A DNA stretch of 64,000 bases from Cladobotryum mycophilum (taxonomy: Eukaryota; Ascomycota; Sordariomycetes; Hypocreales; Hypocreaceae), in the NCBI GenBank assembly GCA_036429605.1, contig CM071590.1, positions 4,588,001 through 4,652,000 on the forward strand, written 5' to 3'. Within the stretch, counting starts at the first letter, position 1. Each line of letters opens with the position of its first letter. Below the pieces are notes generated by a model that did no database searches, was not told the origin of the DNA, and saw only the letters and a list, made by a program, of their open reading frames with translations. A program made the position numbers and the translations under genes. This document shows, one piece after another, positions 31,850 through 46,424 of the stretch.

Positions 31850-34800
31850 CTTTATTATTAAATGGAGCTATTTATAATGGTTTTTATTTATAGAATTAAA
31901 AGCCCTTATTTAATAGTTGTTCTATAGCTTTTCTTTGCAAACAATTAGCCTTGTTTTTTTTAATTCGATATAATATATTATCTTAATATTCTAGGATTTC
32001 TTTTCTTATAAGTTTTCTCTTTAGATATATACATTATTAATATTATTTATAAAAGTCTTTAAATTAATAGTATTTTTCTTTATAAAATGTTACATTTATA
32101 CTAGGAGTTAATTTATAAGTATTAAATAATCTTATTAAGTTTTTTTTAAATAAACTTTATTAATGTTTTGTTTTATTTAAGCATATTAATTTACTAAAAG
32201 GGTATAAAGTATTAGTTTCTATTATCTTTTAAATCTTAACAAGTTAGGTACTTATTATTAAGCTATAGTCTATAGCTTATTGATTAATCCTAGTATTAAA
32301 TTTCCTTTTTAGCTTAGGCATTAGACTTTTTTTATCTTTTTTTAATAGATTAATAGTCCTTAAAGAAATGTTTTATTTTACTATAGTTATAGTATATTTT
32401 GGGTTTTTATTGCTATTTGCAATAAATATATTCATTACTTATTAATTCTAATAGCTATTTTAACATATTGTACAAAAGTATTTAATAGATTTTGTTATTT
32501 AAAAAAGCTTATTTTTAGTATTATCTTTAATCTTTAATAATACTAAACTATTATTAGTTTCTTATTTTAATTAAGTTATAAGGTAATTTATTAAAATATA
32601 ATAGTATACGTTAAAGCTAACTCTTTTTACTGTAAACTTTAAATTATATGTTTTATTTTTAGGTTTTCATTAATTGTACTAAAACAAGTATTTATAATAA
32701 TTGCTATTTTGTTTTAATTATTGTATTTACTCTTAGTCAGAGTTATAGTTATTTATAAAATAAAACTTATTAATATATAAAATTCTAAGTCGTGTATGGT
32801 AAGAATAACTCAGATTATAATATATAATATAAATAATAAGTTAAAATAATATTAAATAATATAATAAAGTATTATAGTGTAGTTATAAAACATATAAGAG
32901 AAACACATAAACTAGTATATATAATAGGTAAGTTTATAATAATTTACATAAATATAAAATTATTATATTTTAATAAGAATAAACTAAAGGTTTAATAGTT
33001 ATAATAGATTAAATAAGTAAAAGACATAAAAAGAATAAGTAATTTAAGAATTTTATTATAAAGAAATACTAAAAACTAGAAAAAGAAGAATAATAAAGGT
33101 TTACTTAATATAATTTATTTTTTATTATAAAAGAAAGGCTTTCTTTTTAATATAGTGGAGTAAGTATAATTTATATTTTAGGGTTTTTTTTTAAAAAAAA
33201 CAATTATAAATAATTTAAAGTTTTACGAAATATATAATTATTTATAGTCTGATTATTTATTAATATAATAAGATAATGTTTTTTTAATTTATAGTTTTAC
33301 TATTAGGTAGAGTTGTTTATAATAGCTTTTGTTTATAGAGTTAAGATCTTTTATTTAATAGTTATTTTATAGTCCTTGTATAAATAACTAGTCTTATTTT
33401 TTTGCTTTTAGGTTATAGATTTTATAAGTTATTGTATTATTTTTAGTGTTTATTTAGTATATTTTATAGCTTATATTCGTTTTATTAGTTTTTTAGAGTT
33501 TTTTATAAGTTTAAAAATTAAAGCTCTATTTAAATAATTCTTAGATAATTTTTATAATAAACTGTTTTTATATAATTACTACTAGTTTAAATATTTATTA
33601 ATGCTTGTTTATAAGCTTAATTATTTGATATTTTTAATATATAAGTTTAATATAGCTTAAATAGTATATACTTTAGTAATTAATTTATAAAGGTTTATTA
33701 TATTATAGACTATTTTAGTATTCTAGGATTTTTATTATAATAGGTTTTTTATTAAATACATATATTATTAATATTATTAATAAGGGGTTTTTAATTAATA
33801 GTTATTTTATAAGGTATTGTACTTATACTAGTACTTAGTCTATAAGTACTAATAAATTCTATTAGTTTTTTTTATTATATTTTTATTTAAATATATTAAT
33901 TTATTAAAAAGGCTTTAAGTATTAATTTATATAATAATATAATCTAAGCTTAATAATTTTATATTTTATATAAATTCTTTAATAAATTTATTAAAATCTT
34001 TAAAATTTAATTTATTTATTTTTTTACTTTTTAAATTATTATAGTAATTTCTTATAATAAGTTTAAATTATTCTTTAATAAGTCTTTTTATATAGATATA
34101 TATATAGGTTACTTTTAAAGTATTAGAGATAATAGTTATAATAGGTTTTTAGGTTCATAATAAAAACTTAAAAAAATATTATTTTAGGTTTTTTTAAAAA
34201 AAATAGTATTAAGTTTTTTAGTTTAAAGTTTTCTTTAATATTTCTTTTATATTTTTTATTAATCTTTTTTAAAAGTGATTAATTTAAACCTAAAATATTT
34301 TATTTGAAATTTCTAACTTTTTTTATATAATATAATTAATTATATTAAATAAATATTTAAGTTAATTATTGTTTTTTATTAATTATAATATTTAATATTA
34401 TTTAAAATTATAGTAATTTATTAAATAAAAGTTATTAATATATAATATTTTAGGTGTTTTTTATAAGAATAATTTAAATTATAAGTTGATATTAATAATA
34501 AATTAAAAGAAGGTTAACGAATAGATTTTAATATATTATAGTTTAAGTATTAGATTATTAATAATAAATAATTATATTAATAAGTAATTGAATATATATA
34601 AAAAGGATATAAATTAGTATATATAAGAATTATATTTATTATAATTTAAATGAATATAAGATTTTATTTTAATAAAAATAAATTAATAATTTAATAGTTA
34701 TAGTAGATTAAATTAATTTTATTTAAGTTAATTATAATTAATTATATTATCTAAGGTTTTATTATAGTTATGTTGTAATTGATAGCTTATATAAGTATTA

Positions 34801-35593
34801 TTAAAAGTGAGTCTATTTCTATGCATAATGTAAGTGTAAGGTTAAGTTAATATACTTAAAAGAAATATTTTTATTATTAATACTTCATTTTATAATAAAA
34901 CTCTAATTAAATTTTTTATTATTAATTAAAAAATAAAGTTTAAATAGCTTTTTGTTTTAATAAATAAAAATAAAAACTCTTACTAAAAACTTAAATCCTA
35001 AAGCTAAAAGCTATAAACTAGATTTTTCTAGCTTTTAGATTTTAAAAGCTTATTATAAAATCTTCATACCTTAAGAATAAAAGCTAAAAAGATTAAAATT
35101 AATTTTTAAAACTCAATCAAAAAGATTAATTAAAAATAAATACTAAAATCTATTTAATATATATTTTTACTAAAAAAGATTAGTTAAATTAATTTTATTT
35201 AATTATTTAAATAATAAATTTTCTTATTTTATTTTAAAACTTTTTTAATTAAAGGATTAAAGTATTAAAAAGAGAAAAAGAATTTTAATTAAGAACATAT
35301 ACTAAACTAACTAATTATAATACTGTTTACTATTAATAGTCTAAAACATTTTTTAAAAAAAGCTAGTTTTTGATTTTTAAATAAAAATATAATAGCTTTA
35401 TTAAATCCTATAGTATATAATCCTGTAGATTTAAATATTATAAAGATTAATTTAATCTATTTTACTAAGGCCATTGAAACTAAGGTTTTTTTTATATAAA
35501 AAAAGTTTAATACTTATAAATACATTTTAAAAAATCCGTATAGGAAAAAATAACGAAAAGTTATATAGTAGAAATTTAAATAATTTATTAAGT

Positions 35594-35594
35594 A

Positions 35595-35622
<28 letters not shown>
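35594..35622. repeat. AT dinucleotide microsatellite
   Basis: About 14 uninterrupted AT units within the A+T-rich block, followed by a T run. No other feature is attached to it. Confidence 0.85.
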
Positions 35623-35625
<3 letters not shown>

Positions 35626-36140
35626 TTAAATAGAATCCTAAAAAAGACTGTTTTTCTAAAGTTTTTAAAAAGCTTTTAAAAATATATTAGTAAAACTAAT
35701 ATAGGGATTAAAATTATACTAATTAAATTAGACTATAAGAAATATAGTAGTTAGATTGTTTAGTTTTAAAAAGCTTTATATAAGCTTAAATAATCTCTTA
35801 GAGAGTAGTAATAGGTTTTAATTAGTCTAGGCTAAAAGCTAAGCTTTAAGCCTTTAGCCTTTAATTTAATTATTTTATTATAGGACTAAATTTAACTAAA
35901 ATAATTAAGTTAAAAAAGATTATATATATTATTGTTTTTAGCTATTTAAAGCCTAATTATTTTTATGTTTATAAGTTTTTATTTAGATTACTTAGTGTTC
36001 TTTTTAGACTTTATAATAAAATTAAAGTTTTTAATATAAGAAAAAGTTTAAAAAATATATTAAGGTTTAAAGTTAATTAATAGCTTATAATATTAATCTT
36101 ATTTTATAATTAATATTTTCTTAAAGTGGGATTATTTTTA

Positions 36141-36144
<4 letters not shown>

Positions 36145-36189
<45 letters not shown>
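36145..36189. repeat. ATT trinucleotide microsatellite
   Basis: About 15 uninterrupted ATT units, in the opposite orientation to the AAT tract at 28387 and at the equivalent place in a reversed copy of the dispersed repeat. Confidence 0.85.
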
Positions 36190-36191
<2 letters not shown>

Positions 36192-38889
36192 GTTATTAAA
36201 TAATTTAATAATAAATGTATTAAAAATATAAGTACTAGATACTATATTTATTATTTAATTAAAAAATTAAAAAATTACTTAAAAACTATATTTAATTATT
36301 TTAATTAATTAAAAAAACTTAACTATTAGCTATAATAACTTAAGTAATTAAGATCTTATTAACTATTATAATAATAATTTTATAAAAGATAAAATATTTA
36401 CTAAATTAACCTATAGTTATATTATCCAGTTAATAAAAAGATGTATTAGCTAAAAGCCTAAAAAGGCTAATACTATGTTCTTATCTATCTTTAAAAAATA
36501 TATATATAGCTATTATAAAAGCTACTAAAAATAGAATATATTGTTAGTTTATTTATAAAAGCTAAAAAGCCAATAAAACCTCTTATAGTCTTATGTAATA
36601 ATAATAAATAAATTATTTTACTAATTAAAGATTTTATTTTATATAATTATATATAATATACTTTAACTAAATATACTTATATAAATTTCTTTTTTTAACA
36701 AAAGAAAACTTAATTATTTTATACTTATTCTTTTCTAAGCTTCTAGAAGCACTAACCGAGCCTTCTAGATTAAGCTAAATAGCTTATATAAGCTATTACT
36801 AAGCTTATTATTTATTGCTATAAGGAATTTTATGCCTAAGAGGCAACTTCCTTTCAACAATTATCCAGTAATATTAATATAGGGTTTTTCTAACTATAAT
36901 AATTATACTTTACAGAGGTCTATTCTAAAAGTCCTTACCTATGCTAAAACTAAAGCTAGTCTTTTTAAAGAATAACTTTTTATATTTTTATAGTTTATTC
37001 TCTGATTCTTTTAATAGTTATTTTTACCTTTTAGCTTAATAATCTCTTTAATCTATCTTAGAATTCGTTTAATTTAGACTTAAATAATAAATTAAGATAT
37101 TTCTTTTTAAACTATCTTTTAAGCTTAAATAGCTTTCTAATACTTTTTAAAACTGTTTTTCTAGTAATTTGTCTTTTTATTTACAATTAAGTTAGCTTAA
37201 TAATATTAAGATTTAATAAATTATTATATTAAAGAAAATATTAAATCTTATAACAATTAAAAAAATAACTATGATATTTAATGATTGTATATTAAAGCTT
37301 TGTTTTTTATATAATTATATTTAAGTATCTAATTTTATATCTTTATAGTTAATAGTAATATCTTTAGGATTAAAATAATAGTTTTATATTAATACTAATT
37401 AATTCTATTATTTTAGCCTTAATTAAACTTATGACTTTTTATATTTTATTATGATTTAAGTTTTTTATTATATATTTAATACTGTAAATTTTATTATACC
37501 CCTTTTAAAATATAAGTCTTTATAACTTACTTAATTAATTATAATAAATAGATTTAGTCTTATTTTATTAAAGTTTAAATTTTATATATTTTAATAAAGT
37601 ATCTATTATTTAATTAAAATATTAAAATATTAATTAAATAATTATATATATTATTATTTTTAACTATTTAAAACTTAATTTAAAAAGATTATTTAAATTA
37701 TTTAATGTTTTTAAACCTTATAATTAAACTTAACTTTTTTTTCATATAATTTAAATCACTTAAACAATAATTTCTTTTTAATTTTAATTTTAATTTTAGT
37801 GTTAATAGAATGTATATTTAGTTTTTTTTATTTAAGTTATTCTATTACATATTACTTTTTTAGGTATAATTAATAAAAAGGAACCTATTTAGTTATAAAC
37901 TTAAGGCTTTAAGTATTTATAGAAAATCTAGCTTTTTAAAAACCTTTATTTATTAATTTATTATTTATTATTATAGCATATATATTATATAAACAGTATA
38001 AATAGGTTTAAGGTTAATTAGATTAATTATTTAAATTTTAAATTTAATTATATAATTAAAGCTTTTAATATAATACCATAATACCTTAGTTATTACTAGT
38101 AAAGTCTTTATATAAAAGTATTATCTACTTTAAGTAATATTTAGCTAGCTAATATACTATAAAAAAAGGTTTAAAGGGTATACTAAGATCTAGAATTAGT
38201 TAGTAACTTATAGTATTAACTTTATTTTATAGCTAGTATATTCTTAAAGCAGAATTATTCTTATTATTTTTATTATATCTTATTAAATAATTTAATAATA
38301 AATATATTAAAAATACAAATATTAAATACTATGTTTATTATTTAATTATAAAATTAATAGCTATATAAATTTAATTATTTTATATTATTTAAAATCTTTT
38401 ATAATTAGTTTTAATTTTTAATCAATTAATTAATGTTTAACTAAGTAGTTTATTGTTTTTTAATAATCTCCAGGCTTCAGTAATAGAAAAAGCTCTTTTT
38501 ATTATATACAAAGTAACGTTAGAAGACAACCTTTAACGTGCTTTTCTATCTCTTTTAAATATAGCTTTATATAAATACTTTCTTAATATATTAAATTTAA
38601 TAGTTTTTACGCTACTATAATAACATCATAGAAATCTTATTAACTTGAATAGTGTTTTTAAAAATTTTTAAAGCTTTAATTTTACTAATTAAGACTAATA
38701 TAATTGATTCTAAAAAGTCTTTTATTCATTTAGGCTTTTTTATTAATTTAGTTGTTTAAAAATTACCTTTTTTAAAGCCTCCTAGACTATTCTTTTTTAA
38801 ATATCTAATAATCTTTTACGTTTAAATATCTAATAGTATTAGTATAGGTTTTTTCTTAGCTATAGCAATCTTATTATACCTTAATTAAA

Positions 38890-39690
38890 ATAAGATTTAT
38901 AATTTTTTAAGTTTATTTTTTAGGTTTTCCTAATCTAGAGGTATTTAATAATAAATCTATTTTAAAACTTAATTAGTCTAAGATTTAAACTAAAATCTTA
39001 GCTAATAGCCTAAGTATAGATATTATTAATAATTTATATTAAAAGCCTTATATAAAAAATAACTTTAATAATAATTTAGCTATTAGCTTTTAAAGCATTA
39101 ATAGTAACTTGGGTTATAAGATTAATTAGTATTATATTGTTTAGTAAAATAAGTCTTAAGTTAATGGATTAAAGATTAAGAATCAATGTATATAATTTTA
39201 GTATAAGGATTCCTAGGGATAATATATTAATTTTTACGAGTAGTTTGGCAGTCAAGGACTTTTAGGATGGACTTCCGTAGCTTAGTTAGACTAAGATTTA
39301 TAAGTTTTTTAGTTTATTTTTTAAGTCTTTTGATTTATAGGATATTAATAATAAAAGTATCTTCAATTTTAATTAGTTTAATATGTAAATTAAAGCCTTA
39401 AATAAGAGCCGAGGCATAAATATTATTAATAGTCGAGTTTAAAAGCCTTACATAAGAAATAGTCTTAGTAATACTTTCGCTACTAGCTTTTAAAGCAATA
39501 ATAGTAACTCAGGTTATAATATTAATTAATATTATATTATTTAATGAAATAAGAGTTAAAGTAAAGCTTTAAAGGCTAAGGGATTAATGTATAGAAATTT
39601 AGTGTATAGATCCTGTAGGATAAAGTACTAATGCTTTATTAATGGCTTAGTAAGATAGAACTTGTGAAGAGGACCTCTGTACATAAATAT
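38890..39690 (+). repeat. Tandem duplication with a 400-bp period
   Basis: Matching landmarks recur 400-401 bases apart: TAAGATTTATAA at 38891 and 39292, and TATTATTAATA at 39021 and 39421, each followed by AAAAGCCTTA and, about 80 bases later, TAGCTTTTAAAGCA. The first copy is more A+T-rich, with C-to-T and G-to-A differences at otherwise aligned places. Confidence 0.7.
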
Positions 39691-40527
39691 ATTATTAAAA
39701 AGAATATATATTTTAATAAAGCACTTATAACAGTATAAGAAGATTATTTAGTTAAAATTAATTAAAAAATAAAGTTTTTTTATAAGTTTTATTAATTATA
39801 TATTAGTTTCTTAAATATCTTTTATTTAGGTTTTTTTATAGTATAAAACTTTTATAAAACTTTTAAAGGGTTTTATAATAAATTACTTAAAGAATTTTAC
39901 TAAGTTTTGTTAAAGGTTATTAATACATAGGTAATATTAAAATCTAGTAGAAATAAAAATATTAATAAATTTAAATAAAAAGAATAAAGCATTAATAAGT
40001 TTATATGAAAAATAATAAAATAATAATATATTCATATAGGTTATTAAACAAAGTTATATTTTTAAAAATAACTATGAAAATACTAATAATAAGATTATAG
40101 TCTATTAATTACTAAATTATTACTTATAAAGATTAGTTAAATAAATAATAGGCCTTTTAGTATTATTATACTTTTAATACATAAGAAATAAAAATAAAAA
40201 TAACAAACTACTTATATAAATAAACAAACTATTAATTAGTAAAGTTTTTACTATACTAATTAAATAATAAACATAGTATCTTATACTTGTATTTTTAATA
40301 TAGTTATTCTTAATCCCCTTAGGGAACAAGTCTTTATAACTTGTTTAATTATATTAGTTAATTATAATATATAGGTTTAACCTTATCTTATTAAAATCCA
40401 AATCTTATATATTTTAATAAAATATCTATTATTTAATCTAATTAATTAATTAAGTTTTAGTTTTTTCTCTTTTAATAAGTTCTTATTTAGCTTTTAATTT
40501 AGTTATTATAGAGCTTCGATTTAGATT

Positions 40528-40729
40528 ATTTTTGTTATCGGAGAATAGTAACTTGGACGATTAGGTAGGGTGCTTATAAGATCAGGTAGGGTCAATTGTA
40601 TTGCAAGACTTAAGCTTAGTAAGTCTAAGAGTTGTACGCCGCGATCCGTGAACGTAAGCCCATCGAGACCCTAGCGTCGCGTGCGGTGCACACACCTAAA
40701 GCTCCGTCTAACAATCCCGTTACAATTTT
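40528..40729. mobile_element. Solo LTR (192 bp) with 5-bp target duplication
   Basis: The insert 40533-40724 begins TGTTATCGG and ends CCCGTTACA, the TG...CA form of retrotransposon LTRs. It is flanked by ATTTT on both sides (40528-40532 and 40725-40729). Its sequence is not decayed and keeps many CpG sites, unlike the surroundings. Removing the insert and one ATTTT gives TTAGATTATTTTTAAGCTA, which is exactly the uninterrupted sequence at 46022-46040, an empty paralogous site. No internal retrotransposon region is next to it. Strand is unknown. Confidence 0.85.
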
Positions 40730-40934
40730 TAAGCTATGTTATTTTTTGAAGTGTAATTAATAATTAAATTTAGGTTAATTAGGTATTTTAGTTATTTATT
40801 TAATTATTAAGATATTATAGTTATTAGTTACATGTATAATTTATAGGATTATTATATATATATAACTATATATAAATAATTCTTATATTAAGTATAATTA
40901 ATAAAAATGAATTTATTTGTTAATAAGGTACAAG

Positions 40935-42050
40935 TGATTTTATAATTAAATAATAAACATAGCATCTAATACCTATATCTTTAATATATTTATTATTAGA
41001 TTATTTAATAAGATATAATAATAAGAATAAAAATAATTCTTTCTTAAGAATACACTGGTTATAAAATAAAATTAATACTATAAACTATTAACTAACTTTA
41101 GATCTTAATATACCTTTTAAATATTTCCTATTAATATAAATATTCTTTAATAAATTATATTAAAATTATAATACTTATTATTATATTAAAAACTTTAATT
41201 ATATTATTAAAATTAAAGTTTAAATAATTAATTTAATTAAACCTAAACCTATTTATACTTTTTATATAATATATTTACTATAATAATAAACAAACTAAGA
41301 AATAAAGGTTTTTCGAAAGCCAGATCTTCCGCGAGTACTTAAGGCCTCAGGATCGCTTATAAATAAATAGATTCCTTCCCACTGATCACACTCGACATCA
41401 CAGTTGCCTATAACAGTGCATCGTACACATAGTCGCGTACACGTAACGATCCCATAAACTAGAAACCAATGTCCAAGCATTGGCAATCTGTACTATATAA
41501 ATATTATAAAAGTTCATACACACGCACTCACACACACAATCAACAACCACGATCTCAGTAACCAAGTAGGTAACTAAAGCACCTAAACCCAAATCTAGTT
41601 GCTAATTAAACCTAGAAACGGCCACATACAACAAGATAGCTCAAAAAAAGAATCTAAATCTAAGCTCCACAATAGCCAAACTAAAAGCTAAATAAGATAT
41701 ATCGCTAAAATAGAAAAAAAAACCAAAAAATAAGTTGATTAGTTAAATCGAATAGTAGATATAATTAAAAGGAATATAAATAAAAAGAAATCAGGTATAT
41801 AATTATAATATTTAAAAAGAATTTAATTATATAAATAAGAATTTATAAAAAGAAAAATAATTAATTTTTAAATAATTAAAAGTAATAATATATATAATTA
41901 ATTAATTAATATTTTAATTATATAATTAAATAGTAAACATTTTATTAGAATATATAAGATTTAGATTTTAATGAAATAAAATAAAATATATTTATTATAA
42001 TGAATTAATATAATTAAATGAGTTATAAAGACTTGTCTCTTAAGGGGGAT
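40935..42050 (+). repeat. Best-preserved copy of the dispersed A+T-block repeat
   Basis: Runs from an ACATAGCATCTAATACC motif to the terminal AAGACTTGTCTCTTAAGGGGG. The middle (about 41320-41640) is hardly decayed and has a TATA-like CTTATAAATAAATAG at 41355-41369 followed by a C/A-rich stretch with CGTACACATAGTCGCGTACA. These traits would suit an LTR or a non-autonomous element with its own promoter, but no coding region is attached. Ends are approximate. Confidence 0.65.
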
Positions 42051-42059
42051 ATTTTATTA

Positions 42060-42985
42060 TATAATTTAATAATTATTTTATTAAAATCTAAATCTTATAT
42101 ATTTTAATAAAATACTTATTATTTAATTATATAATTAAAGTATTAATTAAAAAAAATTATATATATTATTACTTTAAGTTATTTAAAACCTAATTACTCT
42201 TATTTTTATAAGTTTTTATTTAAACTATTTAAATTTCTTTAAATCTTAAAGTTAAACTTAATTTCTTTTTCTTATTCTTCTTTTTATAATATACTTTAAA
42301 TTACCTAAATAAATAATCTTTTTTTAATTTTAGTTATCTTTTATTACTTTTTACTTAGCCTTATTTTTGGTTTTAGTAAAATTTAAGTTTAGTTCTTTTA
42401 CCCGAGTCATTCTATTATACAATCAGTAACTTGATTTAGGTCCAGGTACTTTAATTACCTACTTGAGTACTAAGATAAAAAGAATTATGGTTGTTGATTG
42501 TATGTTTTTATATATAATTTACTATTATAGGTAATTATAATACTAAGTATATGGGAAAGAATTTATTTATTTATAAGGTATAAATAATCTTGTTTTTAAA
42601 TACTTATAAAAGATTTAGTTTACTATAACCTTTTTTTAAAGTTTATTATTTATTATTATAGTAAATATATTATATAAAAAGTATAAATAGGTTTAGGTTT
42701 AATTGGATTAACCATTTAAACTTTGATCTTAATAATGCATTTAAAGCTTTTAATATAATAACTCGATGGTTCGGTTATTGTTAGAAGATTTAAGAAACAC
42801 GCTAAGGTCTGGAGTCAGCCAGTAGCTTATCAGATAGTATTAATCTTATTTTATAGTTAGCGTATCCTTAAGGCGGGATCGTCCTTATCGTTATTATTAT
42901 ACCTTATTAAATAATCTAATAATAAATATACTAAAATCACAGGCACTAGATACCATGTTCACCGTTCAATCACAAAATTAAAAAC
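42060..42985 (-). repeat. Reversed copy of the dispersed repeat, facing the previous one
   Basis: Starts with the reverse complement of the tail region (AAATCTAAATCTTATATATT) and ends with CCATGTTCACCGTTCAATCA, the reverse of the family's ACATAGCATC start. With 40935-42050 it forms a large imperfect inverted repeat with its centre near 42055. Confidence 0.6.
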
Positions 42986-43974
42986 TATATATATATTAAA
43001 TAATCTCATAAAACAATCAATAACTATAATCTCAGTATTCAAGTAAATAACCAAAGCATCTAACTTACTTAAATCTAATTACTAACTAAACCTAAAAAAG
43101 GCTATATACAATAAGATAGCTTAAAAAAGATTCTGAATCTGGCTTGAAGGTAGCTAAACTAAAAGCCAAATAGGAAATCGTCAAAACATAGGGAAACTAA
43201 AACAGGTTAATAGGCTAGGTCGAGTAGTAAATACAGCTAAAAGGAAATATTAATGAATAATAATAAAATAATTAAAATATATATATAATAAGTAAATTAT
43301 TTATAGGGATATTAATGAAAAGAATAGAATATATACTAAGTAATATATATATAATTAAGGGGTAATTATTAGTTAACAATTATTAACTAGAATGTTAGAA
43401 AGAATGTTATATACTTACTAGTAGATTGAATAAGCAGGAATTTAAGAAAGAAAAAGTATATAAAGCAGGTTGTAAATAATTATAGAAAAGTTTTATTACA
43501 CTATTATAATAAGTCTAATATATGATTTTAGGAATATGTTATTTTAGGAGAAAAGAAACCCATTAATAATATAATAATATAGTTTTAAGTATACTAAATT
43601 ATAGTTTCATAATAATCTATAATAAACATAAAATAGTAATTTAATTATTAAATTATTCTACTAAGCTTTTATAAAATACCTTATAATTATATAGATTATT
43701 AAAAATATTATAAACCTATTATAAAACCTAATATTAATACTATATATAGTCTACAGGCAGCCTATAGTAAAAAATAAATAACTTATAATAAGCATAATTA
43801 GCGAAACCAGATAGTTAATGTTTATGTAATATATTAATAATAAAAATTATAATAAATAAATGAGGCTAAACTATCAATGAATTATAATATTATTAATTTA
43901 TATTATATATTAAAAATAAAATAGTAAGACTATGATTATATTATAGCTAGAAAACTATTATAAGTAAATGAGCC

Positions 43975-44530
43975 CTCTTAGAGGACGAGTCTTTGTGGCT
44001 CGTTTAATTGTATTAGTTAATTATAATAAACAGTTTTAGTTTTATCTTATTAAGATCTAGATCTTATATATTCTAATAAAATATCTATTATTTAATTATA
44101 TAATCAAAGCATTAACTAAATAATAATATATAGTATTATTCTTAATTAACTAAAATCTAATTATTTTTATAAGTTTTTATTTATATTATTAGTTTTATTT
44201 TAAATATTATAATTATATATATATTTTTTTATTATAATAATAAATATATTATAAAGAAATATAAGAAAATATAGGTTTAATGAAATTAATTATTTAAACT
44301 TTAATTTTAATAATATAATTAAAGTTTTTAATATAATACTTTAAAAGGTATACAAAGGCTTAAAATTAGCTAATAGTTTATACTATTCATTTTATTATAC
44401 AATTAATTAATCTTTTAAAATAGGATTATTTTTGTTCTTATTATTATTATATTTTATTAAATAACTTAATAAAATATATTAAAAATAAACATATTAAATA
44501 GTATATTTAGTGTTTAAGTATAAAATGAAA
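43975..44530 (-). repeat. Shortened reversed copy of the dispersed repeat
   Basis: Begins with the terminal motif CTTAGAGGACGAGTCTTTGT and ends in a stretch equivalent to the family start. The central TATA-containing part is missing, so the copy is internally deleted. Confidence 0.55.
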
Positions 44531-46424
44531 AGAAATTATTAATATTCATATTAGTATAATAAAAAAATTATTATTATCTTATTTAAAAAAAAACTTTTTT
44601 AAGGTATTTATAGGTATTATATTTTTTATTTATAACAATAATAATACAAAATTAATAATAAAAACTGCTACATTATTTATAGAATTATTTATAGTTCTGG
44701 TATTCTTTTATAAGTATAAAATTAAACACTAAATCAATTATAAATCTTTAATTAATACTATTTATAAGATAAACAAAATATTTTTAAATTAATTAGTTTT
44801 ATATATATTATTTAAATTAAAAACTTTAATAAATATTTTTAAGTAATCTTATACTAATGTATATTTAAAAAATAAAATTTATGTTATTATTCTTATATTT
44901 AATCTTATACTATAATTCTTAAACCTTTAAAAAATAAAGTTAGTATTATAGACAAATTAATTTATATATAAAACCTTTTTATATATTTTATTAATTATTA
45001 TTTATATTCTTTTATTAAAAAATAAGGTTTTAATAATTAAAATATATAATATTTTTATTTTATAAGTAATAAAAGTCTTATACTAAAAGAATATTTTTAT
45101 AAAAGTCTATTATTAATTAAAGTAATAGCAATAAATATTAAATATTAAAAATAAAATAAACTAAACTAAAAAGGGAAAGTTTTCTTACAAAAGACTAGAT
45201 CTTTTATAAGTATGAAAAGCCTTAAGATTGCTTATAAATAAATAACTAAAATACCTAGCGAAGCTAAATCAAGTTATTAACTATATTTAAAAAACGTAAT
45301 AAAATAACTTAAGTAAAAGAATTAAATATAAGTTCTATTAAATTATACTATAAAAAATCTTTATAAAAAACATAAGTTTAATTATAAGGTCTAAAAAAAC
45401 AGTAAATAATGTAAATAAAAAAGGAAAAAAAGAATTAAATTTTAGATAATTAAAAATAATAATATATATAATTATTTAATTAAATTTTTAATTATATAAT
45501 TAAATATTACATATTTTACTAGACTATATAAAATCTAGATCTTAATGAGATAAAACTAAACCTGTTTATTATAATTAATTAATACAATTAAACGAGTTAC
45601 TAAAACTCCTCCCTTAAGAGGAATAATTAATTTATAATTATAAATAACCCCCTTAAAGAGCAAGTCTTTATAACTTGTTCAATTATATTAGTTTATTATA
45701 ATAAATAGCCCTAGGTAGCCTTATGATATTAGAATCCAGATATTATACATTCTAATAAAACCCCGATTAATTATATAATAAAAAGATTAACAAATTGTTC
45801 TATATATTACTAGTTTAAAATAGTTAAAAGCTAATTCCTTTTTTCTTCTTACTTGAACAATTAACCCTTTTTAAATATTATAATTATATTTATAGTTTCC
45901 TATATTAATAATCTCTTCAACTATCTATACCAGTTACCCTAGCTAATTAACCTATTTATAATTTATTTTATTTTAATAACCTCTTATTTATTCTTTAACT
46001 TTATGATTCTTAAGCTTACATTTAGATTATTTTTAAGCTATTTTATTACCCTTTTTAGGATTAATTAGCAATTATATTTAAATTAATTAAGTACTTTAAG
46101 TATTTATTTAATTACTAAGACAATAATAATAAAAGACTTCTTAATTAGCATTCATAACTTTAACCCAGGTAATAATAATAGTTATTAATTAGACATTTCA
46201 TAGGCTATGGTATTAACCTTATTTCAAGGCTAGCGTATCCTTAAGGTAAATTCATTCTTATTATCGTTAGTACACCTTATCAAATAATCTAATAACACAT
46301 ATACCAAAAATACAAGCACCAAATGCTGTGTTCACTGTATAACCATAATATTGAAGACTATATATTATTATCTAATTTATATTTCAATTATATAAATAAA
46401 TAATATAGTTTCTTTTTTAATTTT

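Noticed and set aside
41295..41592. Two overlapping minus-strand frames in the A+T block
   Set aside because: They fall in the preserved core of the dispersed repeat and are open only because G+C is locally higher; other copies do not keep them open.
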